DNA of 64,000 nucleotides from Candidatus Laterigemmans baculatus (GCF_010367455.1 NZ_WRPR01000126.1:1-64000), one strand, 5' to 3'; numbered from the stretch's first letter, positions 32,256 to 43,300 are shown. Notes: generated by a model from the sequence alone, not told the origin. Translations and numbers: made by a program.

Positions 32256-34994
32256 CTATTCGAGCTCGAACTGTCGGCGGAGCAGGTCTTGGTTTAACTC
32301 GACCGTGTCGGACGCGTCATCACGGGTGAGGACGGCGTAGCCCTCGATGTTGAGCATACGTTGCATCATGGCCAGGAAGCCGGGCAAGCGCACCGGTGGC
32401 AGCTCGAGCCGTCGAGCCAATGCGGTGGTGGTGAGTTTTCCACCGGCAGATTCGAGTGCGGCCAGCAAACTGCTGATCTGCTCGTCTGTCGGCTTGATGC
32501 GGCCGGCGAGCTGTTTTTGCTGCTCTAGAACCGGCGACGCCAGCAGCGACTCGATCCACTGCGGCTGAGCTTTCGCGGTGGAAGCGGCCGGCATGGCGGT
32601 GTTCTCGGCCGGCTCCAGATCGAATAGCAGCCCCGGCTTGGTGGGTTCCGGCAACTCGGCCGGTTCGGCACTCTCCACCGTGGCCATCTCAGCAACCGCG
32701 TCGTCCCACCACGCCGGCGTGTCGAGCGGAGCCAGTGCCCAGCCCTCGGGAACCTTCTCGCTTGGCGAGAGCACAGCGATCGGAGCGATCATCTCCTGAG
32801 GCGAGAGTCCCCCGTGGTAGCCGTTGCTCTTGCCGCGGGTGTAGCGAATCGTCTCGCTCCAGGGGACGATTACTTGCTGGTCGTCGGCCAGCATCACCCG
32901 ACTGCCGCTAACCAGCAGCTCACCTTCTTGCGGCTGTCCATCGTTCGGACGCCAACGCTCGCCGCTGTTCTGAGGTGCATCAAGGTTGTGGGAGCGGTAC
33001 TCGGTGCGATGTTCCAGCACATGCCCGTGGTCGCTGACGAAGATCACCAGCCGCCCCGCCGTATGCGCTTCGTGCAACAGCATTGGCAGGATCTTGATTT
33101 GGTCTCGGCTCCAGCGGATATCCAGCTGATCCCCTTTCGCCAATGTGTCATCGATCGCGTTGATGACCACCCCGACCACCTTCCGACCAGTCGACGCAAT
33201 CTCATCTCGCAGATCGTCAACCGCGTCCGGGCCGTCGGCGTCGGCGAGGTCGACCTTGTGAAACAGGACCGGCGGCTTAGTGCGTCCACACTGTTTCACC
33301 AGCGCCGGGTGCTGGGCGAACCCTTTCTGCTCAGCCGCCTGGTCCCCCTGCTGCAACTGGCCGGTGAGGAGGCTCGTGCGAGAAACCTTGGTAACCGAAG
33401 GGATCGTCGCCAGCGCTGGCTGGAGCGTCGCCGCATCGGTCTTACACAGCACCGTCCAGTCGTTGCTGCGAGTGATACTGCTGAGCAACTCGCGGCAGAC
33501 TGCCCCGCTCATGCCATCGAGAACCATCAGCAGCACCGGAAAATCAGCCGCCAGTGGGCCGACCAATTGCTCCAGCACCCGCTCGACAGGGATCACGCCA
33601 CCGCCGGTCGAACCGGCTGCCGTCCAGTCGCGTGCAAGTTCGGCGAACCGCCGTGCCTGAGGCTCGCGCAGCTTGTTCGCCGCGGCGATCAGCTCGCCGT
33701 AGGCTTTCGAAAGGTCCCGCTCCAGGTCGCCGCTGCGCAGGGTTAGCCGCGCCCAATCGACGAACGAGCCCTCGGCCAAGTGCCACTCCGCTGCCTCAGC
33801 CAGCGACGCATGCTCAGGCGGTCCGCTACGGCTCACGTGCATCAACCACCGCACCAATCGCAGGGACATCTCGACCCGTTCCAACCGCCGCCGGTGATTT
33901 TCGTCGCGAGCCAAGTCGTGGTCGGAGATGGCCTCCTTCAGTTCCACCAAGTGCTCCGAGACGACCACGGGGCTGCTCTTCAGCGTTTGCCGCAGAGCCT
34001 TTCCGTAGCGGGCCATTCGCAGGTTGAATCCACGCGGTGAAGTTCGGCTGAGCCAGGCGAATTGATCCGCCTCCACGTCGGCCAGGATCTCGTCGCAGCG
34101 TTCCAGCAACGAATACCGCAGCTTGGGACGCGATCCGAAGTGAACGGTGACGACCTCACTGGCGGTGGAATGCCAGCGGCTGATGACGTTTTCCTCGAGC
34201 GACTGACCGCCCAGATAACGCTCTTCGAGACGTACGGCCGGTTTGTCGAGCTTCCCTTTCGCACTCTTGTGGAACACCACTCCCAATGCCAAACCGATCG
34301 CTACCGCGTCGGCTTTTTCCGACCGAGTGAGCATCGTGAGAATGGCTGTCGCGGCCGGGCCGGCCGTTTGGCTGATCCAGTCGATGGCAGCCTTTCGGAA
34401 CTCCGTCGATGTCGCTCGCCAGCGGTCGACGTTTTCGCCGTGGACCGACCAAGCGAGCAGCGCGGCGAGGTCGGGCTGGTCAGCACTGAGCCCCAGTTCT
34501 CGCTCCAGCAAAATCTGCCACACCGTCTCGGCATCGAGAAACCCGCTGGGCGACGGCGGGTAACCCTCGGCCGGCATCGAGTCGAGCAGCTTTTCAGCCA
34601 TCCAAGCGTGCCGGGCAATCCGCGGATCGAGGGATCGCGCCTGAAATAGGCTCTGGACGATCTGCCAAGCGTCGATGGTGAACAGTCGGCGTTTGGCCAG
34701 CCGCAGCAGGACATCCATCTCCAGGTCCGTGTCCGACAACTGTGTCAGCAGCACCTTAGTCGTGACGTCGGGCCGGGTCTCCTGCAGAGCCAGCCGCATC
34801 GCGAGCGGCGAATCGCACTGGACGATCCAGTACCGCTCGTCGCCGTCGGTCCGCTCCGCGTCACCGGCCCAGCGACCGTTCGTGTGGATTCCGACTACCT
34901 GCGCGTCATCGGTGCGGTCCGAGCGCTCCAGTGCCTGACGGATCGCCCTCACCTGGGCCTTGATCTCGTGGAACGAGGGGGCAGCCACGGCCAT
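32256..34994 (-). CDS. pglZ: PglZ, phosphatase-superfamily protein of BREX type 2, 912 aa
   Basis: PglZ is present in every BREX type. The alkaline-phosphatase-type core is visible: LLMVLDGMSGAV (metal Asp, about residue 490), SVTKVSRTSLLTG (about 535), VVGVVINAIDDTLA and LVIFVSDHGHVLEHR (about 650), with SHNL and an RY/RYTRG segment afterwards. The N-terminal 480 residues are helical, and a Pro/Ala-rich linker is followed by a winged-helix-like C terminus (about 830-912). The length is typical of type 2. The gene begins 2 bp after the stop of pglY and so is co-translated with it. Confidence 0.88.
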   Translation of the reverse strand: MAVAAPSFHEIKAQVRAIRQALERSDRTDDAQVVGIHTNGRWAGDAERTDGDERYWIVQCDSPLAMRLALQETRPDVTTKVLLTQLSDTDLEMDVLLRLAKRRLFTIDAWQIVQSLFQARSLDPRIARHAWMAEKLLDSMPAEGYPPSPSGFLDAETVWQILLERELGLSADQPDLAALLAWSVHGENVDRWRATSTEFRKAAIDWISQTAGPAATAILTMLTRSEKADAVAIGLALGVVFHKSAKGKLDKPAVRLEERYLGGQSLEENVISRWHSTASEVVTVHFGSRPKLRYSLLERCDEILADVEADQFAWLSRTSPRGFNLRMARYGKALRQTLKSSPVVVSEHLVELKEAISDHDLARDENHRRRLERVEMSLRLVRWLMHVSRSGPPEHASLAEAAEWHLAEGSFVDWARLTLRSGDLERDLSKAYGELIAAANKLREPQARRFAELARDWTAAGSTGGGVIPVERVLEQLVGPLAADFPVLLMVLDGMSGAVCRELLSSITRSNDWTVLCKTDAATLQPALATIPSVTKVSRTSLLTGQLQQGDQAAEQKGFAQHPALVKQCGRTKPPVLFHKVDLADADGPDAVDDLRDEIASTGRKVVGVVINAIDDTLAKGDQLDIRWSRDQIKILPMLLHEAHTAGRLVIFVSDHGHVLEHRTEYRSHNLDAPQNSGERWRPNDGQPQEGELLVSGSRVMLADDQQVIVPWSETIRYTRGKSNGYHGGLSPQEMIAPIAVLSPSEKVPEGWALAPLDTPAWWDDAVAEMATVESAEPAELPEPTKPGLLFDLEPAENTAMPAASTAKAQPQWIESLLASPVLEQQKQLAGRIKPTDEQISSLLAALESAGGKLTTTALARRLELPPVRLPGFLAMMQRMLNIEGYAVLTRDDASDTVELNQDLLRRQFELE

Positions 34995-34996
34995 GT

Positions 34997-37900
34997 TTAC
35001 GCCTCCTCCTCAATCCGCCAGCTGACGCTAACGCGGACGGTTCGCCCTGCTGTCGCTTTCTGATCCAGTTCCGTCAGCAACGCGTTCGCTTCGCTCAGCC
35101 CCAGATCCTGTCGGGTGTCCTGCTCCACCACACGTCGCCCCGGCTGCGGTGGCGCAGGTTGCGGGGGAACGGGGGGAAGCATTCGGGGAGTTCGCGGTTC
35201 CCCAGGGCCTGCTGGTGGAGTTGGCGGCGGCGCAGCGCCGGCGGGCGCCTTAGCCAACAGGCGGACGGCACGCGATTGAGCGGACTTCAGCGCCGGGCCT
35301 AGCGCCAGGACGTGCTCGTCGCTTCGAAGGGCTTCAGCGACTTCGGCGATGATTTTCTCCGCCGCCTGCTGCCGTTCATCCTGCAGCTTTCGGATCGCAT
35401 CCAGAATCTCCCAGTCGGTGGCATCGAGCCGCTCGGCTTGTTCACTGGCATTGCCATAGCAGCTGCCCATCGCTTCCAGCGAAGTCGCCACCTCTGCCTT
35501 CGCCAAAATCTCCACCACGGAGCCCGCTTCGGCCGAGCCAAGTGCATCGGCGAGCGTCAGAGTGGCCGTAGCCGTCTGGAGCCGATCGGCCGAGTCCGGA
35601 TTGACGCCCGCCCACTCGAGTCGCTCCCGAAGACGACTGCAGAGCATCTGGCAGGCGCGGCGTGAAGTGCCGGCTGCCTCCTTAATCTTCGAGGTGAGTG
35701 CCGAGACGTTGGCGGCTTTCAGCAGCGGCGAGGGAGCCATGCCGAAGATTTTCGCCGACCGTGCCACTGCCGCGTCCCAGTCCGGCTTGTCGGGCAGTTG
35801 CTCTTCACGTAGCACGGCTCTTTCGGGCAGATCGGTCAGCTTGGCCTGATCGTAGATCCCACCATGCAGGTAGAAGGACTGGTTAGTCTGCTCGGCGAAG
35901 ATCAGGATCACCAGGTTCTCCGCCTCTCGCGGCAAGCCCATCGGCTTGGGCTGATCGATCCACTCTCGCAGTTTCTCCACGGACATCTCGCTGCCGGTTT
36001 CGGCCGTTTTCCGCATGAAATGGTTCCGCCAATGGTGCCCGAGCACAAAGTGGGTGGCGTCGTAACCCATTTCGCCCAGCATCAACGGACCAGCGATTTG
36101 CCGTAGCAGCGGCCGCAATGGTTTGTCCACCAGGACGCGCCCGTCCTCGCTCTGGGTTGCCTCGCTGACCACCTCATAGACCTTGCGGAGGTTCGTCGTT
36201 TTGACGTCGGCCTCGAAGTAGGGGTGGGCAGGGAACTCATGCGCCAGTGCCTGGTCGAGCAGGCTTTCCATCGCCCCACGGAGATTGGCGGCGACCGGAG
36301 GCTGCGGCTTGAAGCCAGGCAGGAGCGACTGGAAACGTTCGGAGAGCTCGAGGTCATGCACCGTGTCGAGCGATCCGGTGAGCACTTGGTCGAGCCCGTA
36401 TGCTGCCTCGAGATGGCTTTGCACGCGCTGCCGCAGGACGCTGCGCTGGTTATCGAGCAGCGACTTGGCTGTCTGCCGGTCCTGGGGCGAGAGGTGCGAA
36501 GCGTAGCCGCCAAACCGCTCGCCCGTGAGGATGTGTTCCAGGATCACCAGCATTCCCAGATCCCTCTCGGCATCGGTACTGAGAAAGGCGGGAATCCAGA
36601 CGAGGGTCTTTGTGCCTTCGGGATGTGCGTCGAGAAACTCTTGAACCTTGCTGACGTCGTCCCGCGGTCCGTGCCCACTCTCGTCGAACGGAAAGTCGAT
36701 CACGAGCTTCCATTCGTCTTCCGCCTCGAGTGACGAGAGCGGCAGCTCACGCATGTTGCGGAACAGCACCTCGCAGGTCCGCCGCGTGTGCCGCCAGGTG
36801 AATTCGTGATGGAGGAAGAACTCGTCGCTGTCGGCGATCCCGAGCTGTTCGAAGATCATCTGCCGCGTGCGGCGGATGCGATTGCCGATGTTGTTTTCTC
36901 GGCCTGCCTGCTCGATGATGCTGCCCGTGTCGACGCCGGACAACTGGACGGTGATCGTCGGGTTGGCTTCTTCGCCGAGGCGAATCTCGCCGACATCGGC
37001 CGCCCACTGTTTGCAGCGCCGCAGCACTTCCGCCCCTTCGCGTCCCGGGATCGGCGTCTTGATCGTTCCATGGTTGAGCGCCGCCAGCCGCTCGGCGTTC
37101 AATCCGCGCAGGGCCTCGACGTCTGGCGCCAGCGCGGAGAGCAGGAGCGTCTTGATCAGCCGGTCGTCGTTGCGGAACGCGACCCGCTTCGGATCGTCAA
37201 ACGGCAGCTTCTCCAGTTCTTCGACTCGTCCGTGCGTGCGTTCCAGCTGGGGCAGCAGTTTTTGGTGGTAGAGCCGCCGTGCGTTTTCAAAGTGGCTTGC
37301 CATCTCGGGGCTGAAGGCTTCGTCACCGTGCGCGATCACATCGAACAGATCACCCACCGGCACGATGTCGCCCAGCTGAAGCGTCTCTCGCTGCTCGACC
37401 AGCAACTGGGCCATCGCCTTGAGCGCCGTCCGCTCCCGCTGGAGCATGCTGGAGAGCGCGATCAGGGTCTGCACCAGCGCCGGGCTGAACGGGTAGACCT
37501 GGCGGAACATCTGCCGGTCGCCCTCGCTGGTCAGCAGCGTGGTGAGCACCGAGTCACGGACTTTGGTGACCCGCTCAAATGCCGCACTGATCTCATTGCG
37601 AGCTGCGTTATCGCGGGGACAAAGCACCCGCCGCTCGGCAATCGCGGGCAGATTGCGATCTTCAAGCGTGATCGTGTGGAAGCGACCTTCCTGGTATCCC
37701 AGGGCATCGGCGAAGTTGTGCTTCTCCATCCCCGGAATTTTATTGCCGACCAGTTCGCGCAAGTCGCGCTGGCGGGCAACAAAGCTGACGATCGGCGTCG
37801 GGCGATCAGCCGTTTGGGCCTCGACCAGCTTGGCTAGCTTTTGCACTTCTTGGTGCACGAATTTGACGTCGGCCGCACGGCTGGCGAGCCAGAGGATCAG

Positions 37901-38710
37901 CTCGTCGAGAAACAGGATCAGACAGTCGTAGCCGAGCGACGCCGCATGTTTGCTGATCACCGACAGCCCGTGGTCGAGCGAGACGTAGGCTTCGCCGCTG
38001 CCGGAAGAGACCGCGTGGTACTGCTTGAAGTAGGTGCTCAGCAGTCGGCTGATCAGCTGCAGACGCTCGTCGTCGCCGGGCGGTGCCGCGATTGCCTCAT
38101 CAAACCGCCGCGCGTCCCACTCGGCTTCGAATTCCCCCCAGCCGCCGTCGCCGCCTCCTTCACCCTCGTTCAGTCCGGTGAAGAACGCTGCGTCGCCGAT
38201 TTGCTGGCGCAGCGAGTGAGCATCGCGGAATAAGCCTTCGCTGAGGTAGACGGCCGGGATGGGCGCGTTCGGGTGAGTTCGGCGAATGAAGTCGACGTAG
38301 CCGCCCAGAATGCCCGATTCCATCGTCGTGGAGCCGAGCATGTGGTACGGCACCATCAGGAATTTCTTGTGCTCGCCCTGCGTCCACTCGTTGTGCTTGT
38401 CGATCACGCCGGCCAGCTCGGTGATGCTGCGGGCGGCGGTGTTGCCCTGCAGGATCAGGTGCAGGACGGCCATGAAGTGGCTTTTACCGCTACCGAAGCT
38501 GCCGTGCAGGTAGGACGCCTTGCTGGTGTTCGAGACCAGCGCGCTGCGGACGAACGACAGCGCATCGTCAAAGCACTTTACGAGCTCCGGCGTGGCGACG
38601 TAGTTCTTGACCGTCTGATCGGCACGCGTCACCCCCTCGGAGAGCCGCAGCACAAAGTCGCCGCGCTGGATGTGCTCGGGGATGTCGATGAGGTCTTTGA
38701 GGAGGGTCAT
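34997..38710 (-). CDS. pglY: PglY, ATPase of BREX type 2, 1237 aa
   Basis: This is the large AAA-like ATPase (DUF6079 type) of the Pgl system. Walker A is YLHGSFGSGKSHFMAV (about residue 68) and Walker B CLILFLDELILWLASR (about 260). After it come helical regions with a QERETLQLGD-type segment and a Pro-rich linker (about 1160-1195), then a small C-terminal strand-rich piece ending VRVSVSWRIEEEA. The start is MTLLKDLIDIPEHIQRGDFV, which is the usual PglY opening. The gene is followed by pglZ after 2 bp. A family 2 repeat lies directly upstream. Confidence 0.88.
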   Translation of the reverse strand: MTLLKDLIDIPEHIQRGDFVLRLSEGVTRADQTVKNYVATPELVKCFDDALSFVRSALVSNTSKASYLHGSFGSGKSHFMAVLHLILQGNTAARSITELAGVIDKHNEWTQGEHKKFLMVPYHMLGSTTMESGILGGYVDFIRRTHPNAPIPAVYLSEGLFRDAHSLRQQIGDAAFFTGLNEGEGGGDGGWGEFEAEWDARRFDEAIAAPPGDDERLQLISRLLSTYFKQYHAVSSGSGEAYVSLDHGLSVISKHAASLGYDCLILFLDELILWLASRAADVKFVHQEVQKLAKLVEAQTADRPTPIVSFVARQRDLRELVGNKIPGMEKHNFADALGYQEGRFHTITLEDRNLPAIAERRVLCPRDNAARNEISAAFERVTKVRDSVLTTLLTSEGDRQMFRQVYPFSPALVQTLIALSSMLQRERTALKAMAQLLVEQRETLQLGDIVPVGDLFDVIAHGDEAFSPEMASHFENARRLYHQKLLPQLERTHGRVEELEKLPFDDPKRVAFRNDDRLIKTLLLSALAPDVEALRGLNAERLAALNHGTIKTPIPGREGAEVLRRCKQWAADVGEIRLGEEANPTITVQLSGVDTGSIIEQAGRENNIGNRIRRTRQMIFEQLGIADSDEFFLHHEFTWRHTRRTCEVLFRNMRELPLSSLEAEDEWKLVIDFPFDESGHGPRDDVSKVQEFLDAHPEGTKTLVWIPAFLSTDAERDLGMLVILEHILTGERFGGYASHLSPQDRQTAKSLLDNQRSVLRQRVQSHLEAAYGLDQVLTGSLDTVHDLELSERFQSLLPGFKPQPPVAANLRGAMESLLDQALAHEFPAHPYFEADVKTTNLRKVYEVVSEATQSEDGRVLVDKPLRPLLRQIAGPLMLGEMGYDATHFVLGHHWRNHFMRKTAETGSEMSVEKLREWIDQPKPMGLPREAENLVILIFAEQTNQSFYLHGGIYDQAKLTDLPERAVLREEQLPDKPDWDAAVARSAKIFGMAPSPLLKAANVSALTSKIKEAAGTSRRACQMLCSRLRERLEWAGVNPDSADRLQTATATLTLADALGSAEAGSVVEILAKAEVATSLEAMGSCYGNASEQAERLDATDWEILDAIRKLQDERQQAAEKIIAEVAEALRSDEHVLALGPALKSAQSRAVRLLAKAPAGAAPPPTPPAGPGEPRTPRMLPPVPPQPAPPQPGRRVVEQDTRQDLGLSEANALLTELDQKATAGRTVRVSVSWRIEEEA

Positions 38711-38714
38711 GGGC

Positions 38715-38743
38715 GAGTTGTCGGTTTTCAGTCGTCAGTTGTC
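38715..38743. repeat. Family 2 palindromic repeat, partial copy
   Basis: GAGTTGTCGGTTTTCAGTCG and TCAGTTGTCAG resemble one arm of the repeat found complete inside pglX at 41481 and 42894. It lies in the leader of pglY. Confidence 0.5.
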
Positions 38744-38777
38744 AGGGGGGCGGCTGGTGGCGTGTGGTGGATTGGGG

Positions 38778-38847
38778 CTCACGCAAAGGCGCAAAGCTCG
38801 CAAAGGGGAGATTTCAAGTTCTTGGCGCCTTTGCGTCTTTGCGTGAG
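38778..38847. repeat. Family 1 palindromic repeat
   Basis: The outer arms CTCACGCAAAGGCGCAAAG and CTTTGCGTGAG pair; the inner part is variable. The copy is intergenic, between pglY and the 38888 gene. Confidence 0.85.
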
Positions 38848-38887
38848 GCCTTCCGGCTGCCGCGCACTGTGGTCGTTGACAGCTTCA

Positions 38888-39085
38888 TTACTGCTTAGGG
38901 GCTTCTTCGATGGTGGCGTCTTCCCACACGATGCGGCCGTCGCGCCAGACGACGATTTTCCTGCCTTCGCGGGCGTGCTCTTGGACTGCATCTCGAGCTG
39001 CTCGTTTGAGAGCGGCGTTCACGCGGTCGACGTCCTTCAAGCGATTGCTGATTTCCTCGTGGTCCTGCGGGTGTTGTTTAGTCAT
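38888..39085 (-). CDS. Small hypothetical protein in the BREX locus, 65 aa
   Basis: The protein (MTKQHPQDHEEISNRLKDVD...) has an N-terminal helix with an EEISNRLKDVDRVNAAL pattern and a C-terminal strand pair (RKIVVWRDGRIVWEDAT). It lies between pglX and pglY, where BREX loci often hold small extra genes. No family is recognised. The hairpin-like strand pair is similar to many short proteins of unknown role. Confidence 0.55.
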   Translation of the reverse strand: MTKQHPQDHEEISNRLKDVDRVNAALKRAARDAVQEHAREGRKIVVWRDGRIVWEDATIEEAPKQ

Positions 39086-39297
39086 CTGGTTGTCTACGCG
39101 TTTGTTAGGACGCCGCTAAGATCGCTTTCGCTGCAACTTGTGGTGTCGCTACGACTTGCGCGGCGAGCCCCTGCGTCAGCTTCGACGAGGAGCCACTGGC
39201 TAAGTTTTGTTAAATTCGACGTGGCGTGTCGCGGAACGTGCGTCGCGTGCGGGGAGAGCTGACGCTGATTGCGTCGCTGTGACAAGCTGACGACACA

Positions 39298-39792
39298 TCA
39301 AGCCACGGCCGATCGGTGGTGGATTTCGTGCTTGATTATCTGCAGATCGTGAAATCGCAGGGTGATGATGCGTCCGCTGCTCAGCAGGACTTCGTGCTGC
39401 GGGATTCCTCCGGGGGCGACACTGAATTCGTCGTAGAGCCAGTGCACCCGCTCATGGGAGAATGGCCACGATTCTTTTACCGGTTGGATCAGTGGCTCCT
39501 CCGCCAAGAAGTAGAGCAGCAGGGTCATGGTGGCGTCGCGGCGCATCGCCAACATCGCCAGCGGCCCCTCGCTTTCCGGGATGTGCGGCAGGGAAAGGCC
39601 GAGGTAGTCTGCATCGTGCAAATCGAGTGTCTCAGCCAATTCGCGGACCGACGCCGGAAGTTGGGAACCGATCTCGGTGAGGTGCTTTCGGTAAGACCCG
39701 AGGGCCTTTTCCCATTGCCGGTCGGCCTTGTCCGCTTCGTCCGGATCGTCCGAGTTGAAACCGAGGTAAATTTTGGGGGTGAAGAACTTCAT
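39298..39792 (-). CDS. Hypothetical protein in the BREX locus, 164 aa
   Basis: The protein starts MKFFTPKIYLGFNSDDPDEA. A helical first half is followed by a strand-rich second half containing MTLLLYFLAEEPLIQP and QHEVLLSSGRIITLRFHDLQ. The ending (IIKHEIHHRSAVA) is His-rich. There is no membrane segment. ATG 39792 overlaps the stop of the 39789 gene as ATGA, so both are co-translated. I do not recognise the family; it is plausibly a dispensable BREX-island cargo gene. Confidence 0.65.
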   Translation of the reverse strand: MKFFTPKIYLGFNSDDPDEADKADRQWEKALGSYRKHLTEIGSQLPASVRELAETLDLHDADYLGLSLPHIPESEGPLAMLAMRRDATMTLLLYFLAEEPLIQPVKESWPFSHERVHWLYDEFSVAPGGIPQHEVLLSSGRIITLRFHDLQIIKHEIHHRSAVA

Positions 39793-40151
39793 GGCTTCGC
39801 CTTGCGGTGATCGGTTTCATAAAAGCAGTGACCCGCGGGAGGTCGCGGATCAGGCTGGTAATGGGGCAGCGCGTCGGGGCCCGCGTTGAAGTGCGGCGGG
39901 CATCGCTTCCATCGGCCGTTTGCTTGTGTTTCGATTTGTTTCGCTAGCTCTCGATTATCTCGAGGGTTCGGGCCACAGACGACCACATCACGCCCGTGTC
40001 GTCGTCCGGTCACAGCATCCGCTTCGCTGATTTCTCGACCGCGAACGACACCGCCACCGCTGGATTGTGGCTGCAGTGTCGCCGTGTAAATCGTCGGACC
40101 AGATCCACGCGGCGGGGGTGCCTCGCCGCCTTGTTTCGTTTTGGTGGCCAT
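39789..40151 (-). CDS. Hypothetical protein in the BREX locus, 120 aa
   Basis: ATG 40151 (MATKTKQGGEAPPPRGSGPT) is chosen because the longer frame would begin inside two palindromic repeats. The N terminus is Pro/Gly-rich. The middle (RHGRDVVVCGPNPRDNRELA) and the C terminus (GHCFYETDHRKAKP) look like a small folded domain with CPPHFNAGPDALPHYQPDPR, a pattern I associate with PAAR- or toxin-adjacent proteins but cannot name. It is co-translated with the 39298 gene. Confidence 0.55.
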   Translation of the reverse strand: MATKTKQGGEAPPPRGSGPTIYTATLQPQSSGGGVVRGREISEADAVTGRRHGRDVVVCGPNPRDNRELAKQIETQANGRWKRCPPHFNAGPDALPHYQPDPRPPAGHCFYETDHRKAKP

Positions 40152-40193
40152 CAGCTCGTCCTGCACCTGTTTACCCTTCGGCAGCCGGATCGA

Positions 40194-40254
40194 CTCACGC
40201 AAAGGCGCCAAGAACCGGGATCTGCCCTTTGCGAGCTTTGCGCCTTTGCGTGAG
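40194..40254. repeat. Family 1 palindromic repeat
   Basis: CTCACGCAAAGGCGCCAAGA at one end and GCTTTGCGCCTTTGCGTGAG at the other. The copy lies upstream of the 39789 gene. Confidence 0.85.
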
Positions 40255-40286
40255 GTCCGATCCACCCCGCAGTCACTCACCGCTCC

Positions 40287-40302
40287 ACTGACAACTGGCA
40301 AC
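40287..40302. repeat. Family 2 repeat, remnant
   Basis: ACTGACAACTGGCAAC resembles one arm of the TTGTCAGTTGTCAGT family. It lies 10 bp downstream of the pglX stop codon. It is a single short arm and may be chance. Confidence 0.35.
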
Positions 40303-40311
40303 AACCAATGC

Positions 40312-43300
40312 TCACGTCGCGGCCCTCCGGCGACCACGGCCGCGGGACGTTTTCTTGGGTGGTTGCCACGCCCGGATCTCGTCGACGGTCTTGCCTAGCT
40401 GCCTCGCTTCGTCCTGTACAAAACCTTCGAAGTAGTCGCCCATGCGGGTGCCTCCGTATTCGGCGCTGGGCTCGTTGTGCCACTGCTTGAGCCAGGGGAT
40501 CAGCTCGAGGAGGCCGGCGAGCAGCGGCTCGAGGCGGGGATCGCCGGCTCCGCCGACTTCATCCTTGATGTGCTGGAAGTACTGGCCGATCGCCAGCGCC
40601 TGCTGGAGGTGGTCGTAGCCGGCCCAGGCGATCGGCAGCGAGCCGTCTTCGCCCTCGCAGTGCGGAAAGCTGATCCACCGCTCCTTGGGCACGTCCAGCT
40701 TGCCGCGGAGAGCCCAGTAGCGAGCACCGCCAGTGGAGATGAAGTCGCCGCTGGTGTACTTGGGAGGAACCGGGATCTCACGCAAAGGCGCCAAGGCGCC
40801 AAGAGTCTCTCGTTCTTCTCCCTCCTTTGCGCCTTTGCGCCTTTGCGTGAGCTCGTCTTCCTCCCGCTGCAGCTCCCACGTCCGCTCCCACTCGGCCCGC
40901 TTCCGCAGCCCCGACGGCTTGTACCGCAGCACGGGAAGTAGCGGCACGCTCTCGGCAGCGACGAGTTCTTCGACCAAGCGGTGAACGTCGAACGCGGGGT
41001 CGTCGCGATACACTTCCGCCGCTTCCATAAACGCAGCGTCTTTTGAGGCCACGTCGGCCAGGTTGGCGGTGGAGACGATTCGGATCTCACGCAAAGGTGC
41101 AAAGGCGCCAAGTGATTCCCGACCGTCCTCCTCCTTTGCGCCTTCGCGCCTTTGCGTGAGCCCCTCCGACATCCGGCCATCGAAGTCGAAGTAAGCCTCT
41201 AGCCGATCGAGCAACCACTCGCGGAGCGCCCGCTCGACCTGCGACTCCCAGGGCTCGGTATTCCAGCGGCGTTTGTATTCGGGCTGTTCGATTAGGGCGA
41301 TCTGCGGGTTCTTTTCGATTGCCTCGATCCGCCGCTCGACGAGTTGTCGGTAGTCGTCGGGCCAGTGGGCGGGGAGTTCGGTGATGGGAGTGCTGCCGTG
41401 GCGGTCGAACCAAGTGGTTTGGACATTCTTTCGGGCGAGGACGATTTCAAAGGCGCGCTGGCCGAGGTCGATGGGAAGGGAGTTGTCAGTCGTCAGTTGA
41501 CAGTTATCAGTTTCTTGAACGCCATTTCCTGACGACTGATCACTGACAACTGATAACTCACCGCTCACCAGTTCTTCGTTGAGTAGTCCGTAGAGCTGGT
41601 AGCACTGCCAATCGAGGTCTTCTTGGAGGCGGATCATCTCGCCGCGGGTTTGGGTCCAGGCGTCGTGGGCGGTGGTGAGGGCCTCACGCAAAGGCGCCAA
41701 GACGCCAAGGTCAGAGCCCCCTTCCTTTGCGCCTTTGCGCCTTTGCGTGAGCACCTGATCGGGCGCAAACGTAGCGAGCCGCTGGGATAGCGAGTCGAGA
41801 TCCCGGGTCAGCTCCAGCGGTCGGGCAGCGGGAAGCGGCAATTGCTTCAGCTTCGTGGCGTTGTATGCGAAAAAGTCCTCAAAGGGACTTGTTCGCTGTC
41901 TCGCACCATGTTGATCGACCGTACTGCCCTTGTTGTGGCACACCTGCTTCATCCAGAAGCAGGCGGTGGAGCTGTTGAGGAGGCCGAGGAGGGCCAGGTG
42001 GTCGTCCTCGCTCGCCTCGCGAGGCAGCTTGATCACCGGAGCCGTCTGCTTGAATACCTTCCCACCCCGGTCGAGCACAAAATGATTATGAGTCGCCACC
42101 TCGCCAAACACGATCGACAGGGGCGTCTGATTGCGGTCGATGGGGATCTGGTGATATTCCCAGTATGGGCGCCCGCACTGTCGGTACGATTGCTTGCTGA
42201 AGTCGTTTCTCTGCCAGAGCACACTCCGTACAGGCCAGAGCCAACGCTCAATCTCGCTCCGATCGCATAGTACAATGTTTTGGTCGTAGGGAAACAACGC
42301 GTTGAACTGCCAGCCAAGAGACCAGTCGCGAACTTGCTCGCCTTCAACTATTGATCGCCGGCGACTTGAGGGAAGTTGCCTTATGCGTGGAGAATTACCC
42401 GGGCCAGAAAATGCCTCGTCTTCACCCAAAATTGCGCCGAATCCAATGCATATTGAATGCGTCGCGACTGTGGATGCCGCTGATGATTCAAGCTCTTCCT
42501 TCAATTCCGCGGCACCGCCCCCGCCAATGGACCACGGATGCTTGTGGAATAACTCCCGCTCCGAGTCGCCGACACTCACGAATTCGCTCTGAGATCGTGG
42601 CTGATCGATCTGCTCGATAATTGCCGACCACACGCGTCCTTGCGCCGGATCGTCCGGCGTGCTTGGTTCCCCGCGAATCCCCATCACCGTACGGATCGTG
42701 CCATTCACCGGCTTACGGTTCTGACCGAATAGAATCACTGTCGGCGTGCCGTGGCCCGGGATGTATGCCCCGCTGGTGTCGATTACGTGCGTGAGGTTCA
42801 TCGTCGGGAAAAACGACTCGATTAGCTTCTTTCCGAACTCGCGTTTCATGAAGCTGTTGGCTGTGATCTGACCGACGTAGCCCGCTGCGCGGGAGTTGTC
42901 AGTAGTCAGTTGACAGTTGTCAGTGCCCTTTGACTGATGACTGACAACTGACGACTGATGACCACCACCTGAGAACTGACCACTCTTCACCGCCAGCCGA
43001 AACAACCGCTCCATGAACGGGACGGCCAACGAATACTTCATGTGGCAAGAATCGGGATACAACCTCCGGTAGGCTTGATTCGCCGCGCGATCCTTCGGCG
43101 TGATGTAGGGCGGATTCGCCACGACGCAGTGAAAGGTGCCCTCCCGCAGGATGCGGCGCAGTTCGTCGGCATCTTCGGTCGCGAAGTAGTGCGCCTCATC
43201 GCTGATGTCTTCGAACTGCAGTTGCGATTCCCGCCCGTGATAAAGTGAATCGCCGCAAGCGAGATGCATCCGAAAGGCGGGCGCGTCCTTCAGCCGAGTG

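Noticed and set aside
40141-40398. Short frames with SRKGAKTQR-like peptides around the repeats
   Set aside because: They are translations of family 1 palindromes, and outside pglX they do not form a gene.
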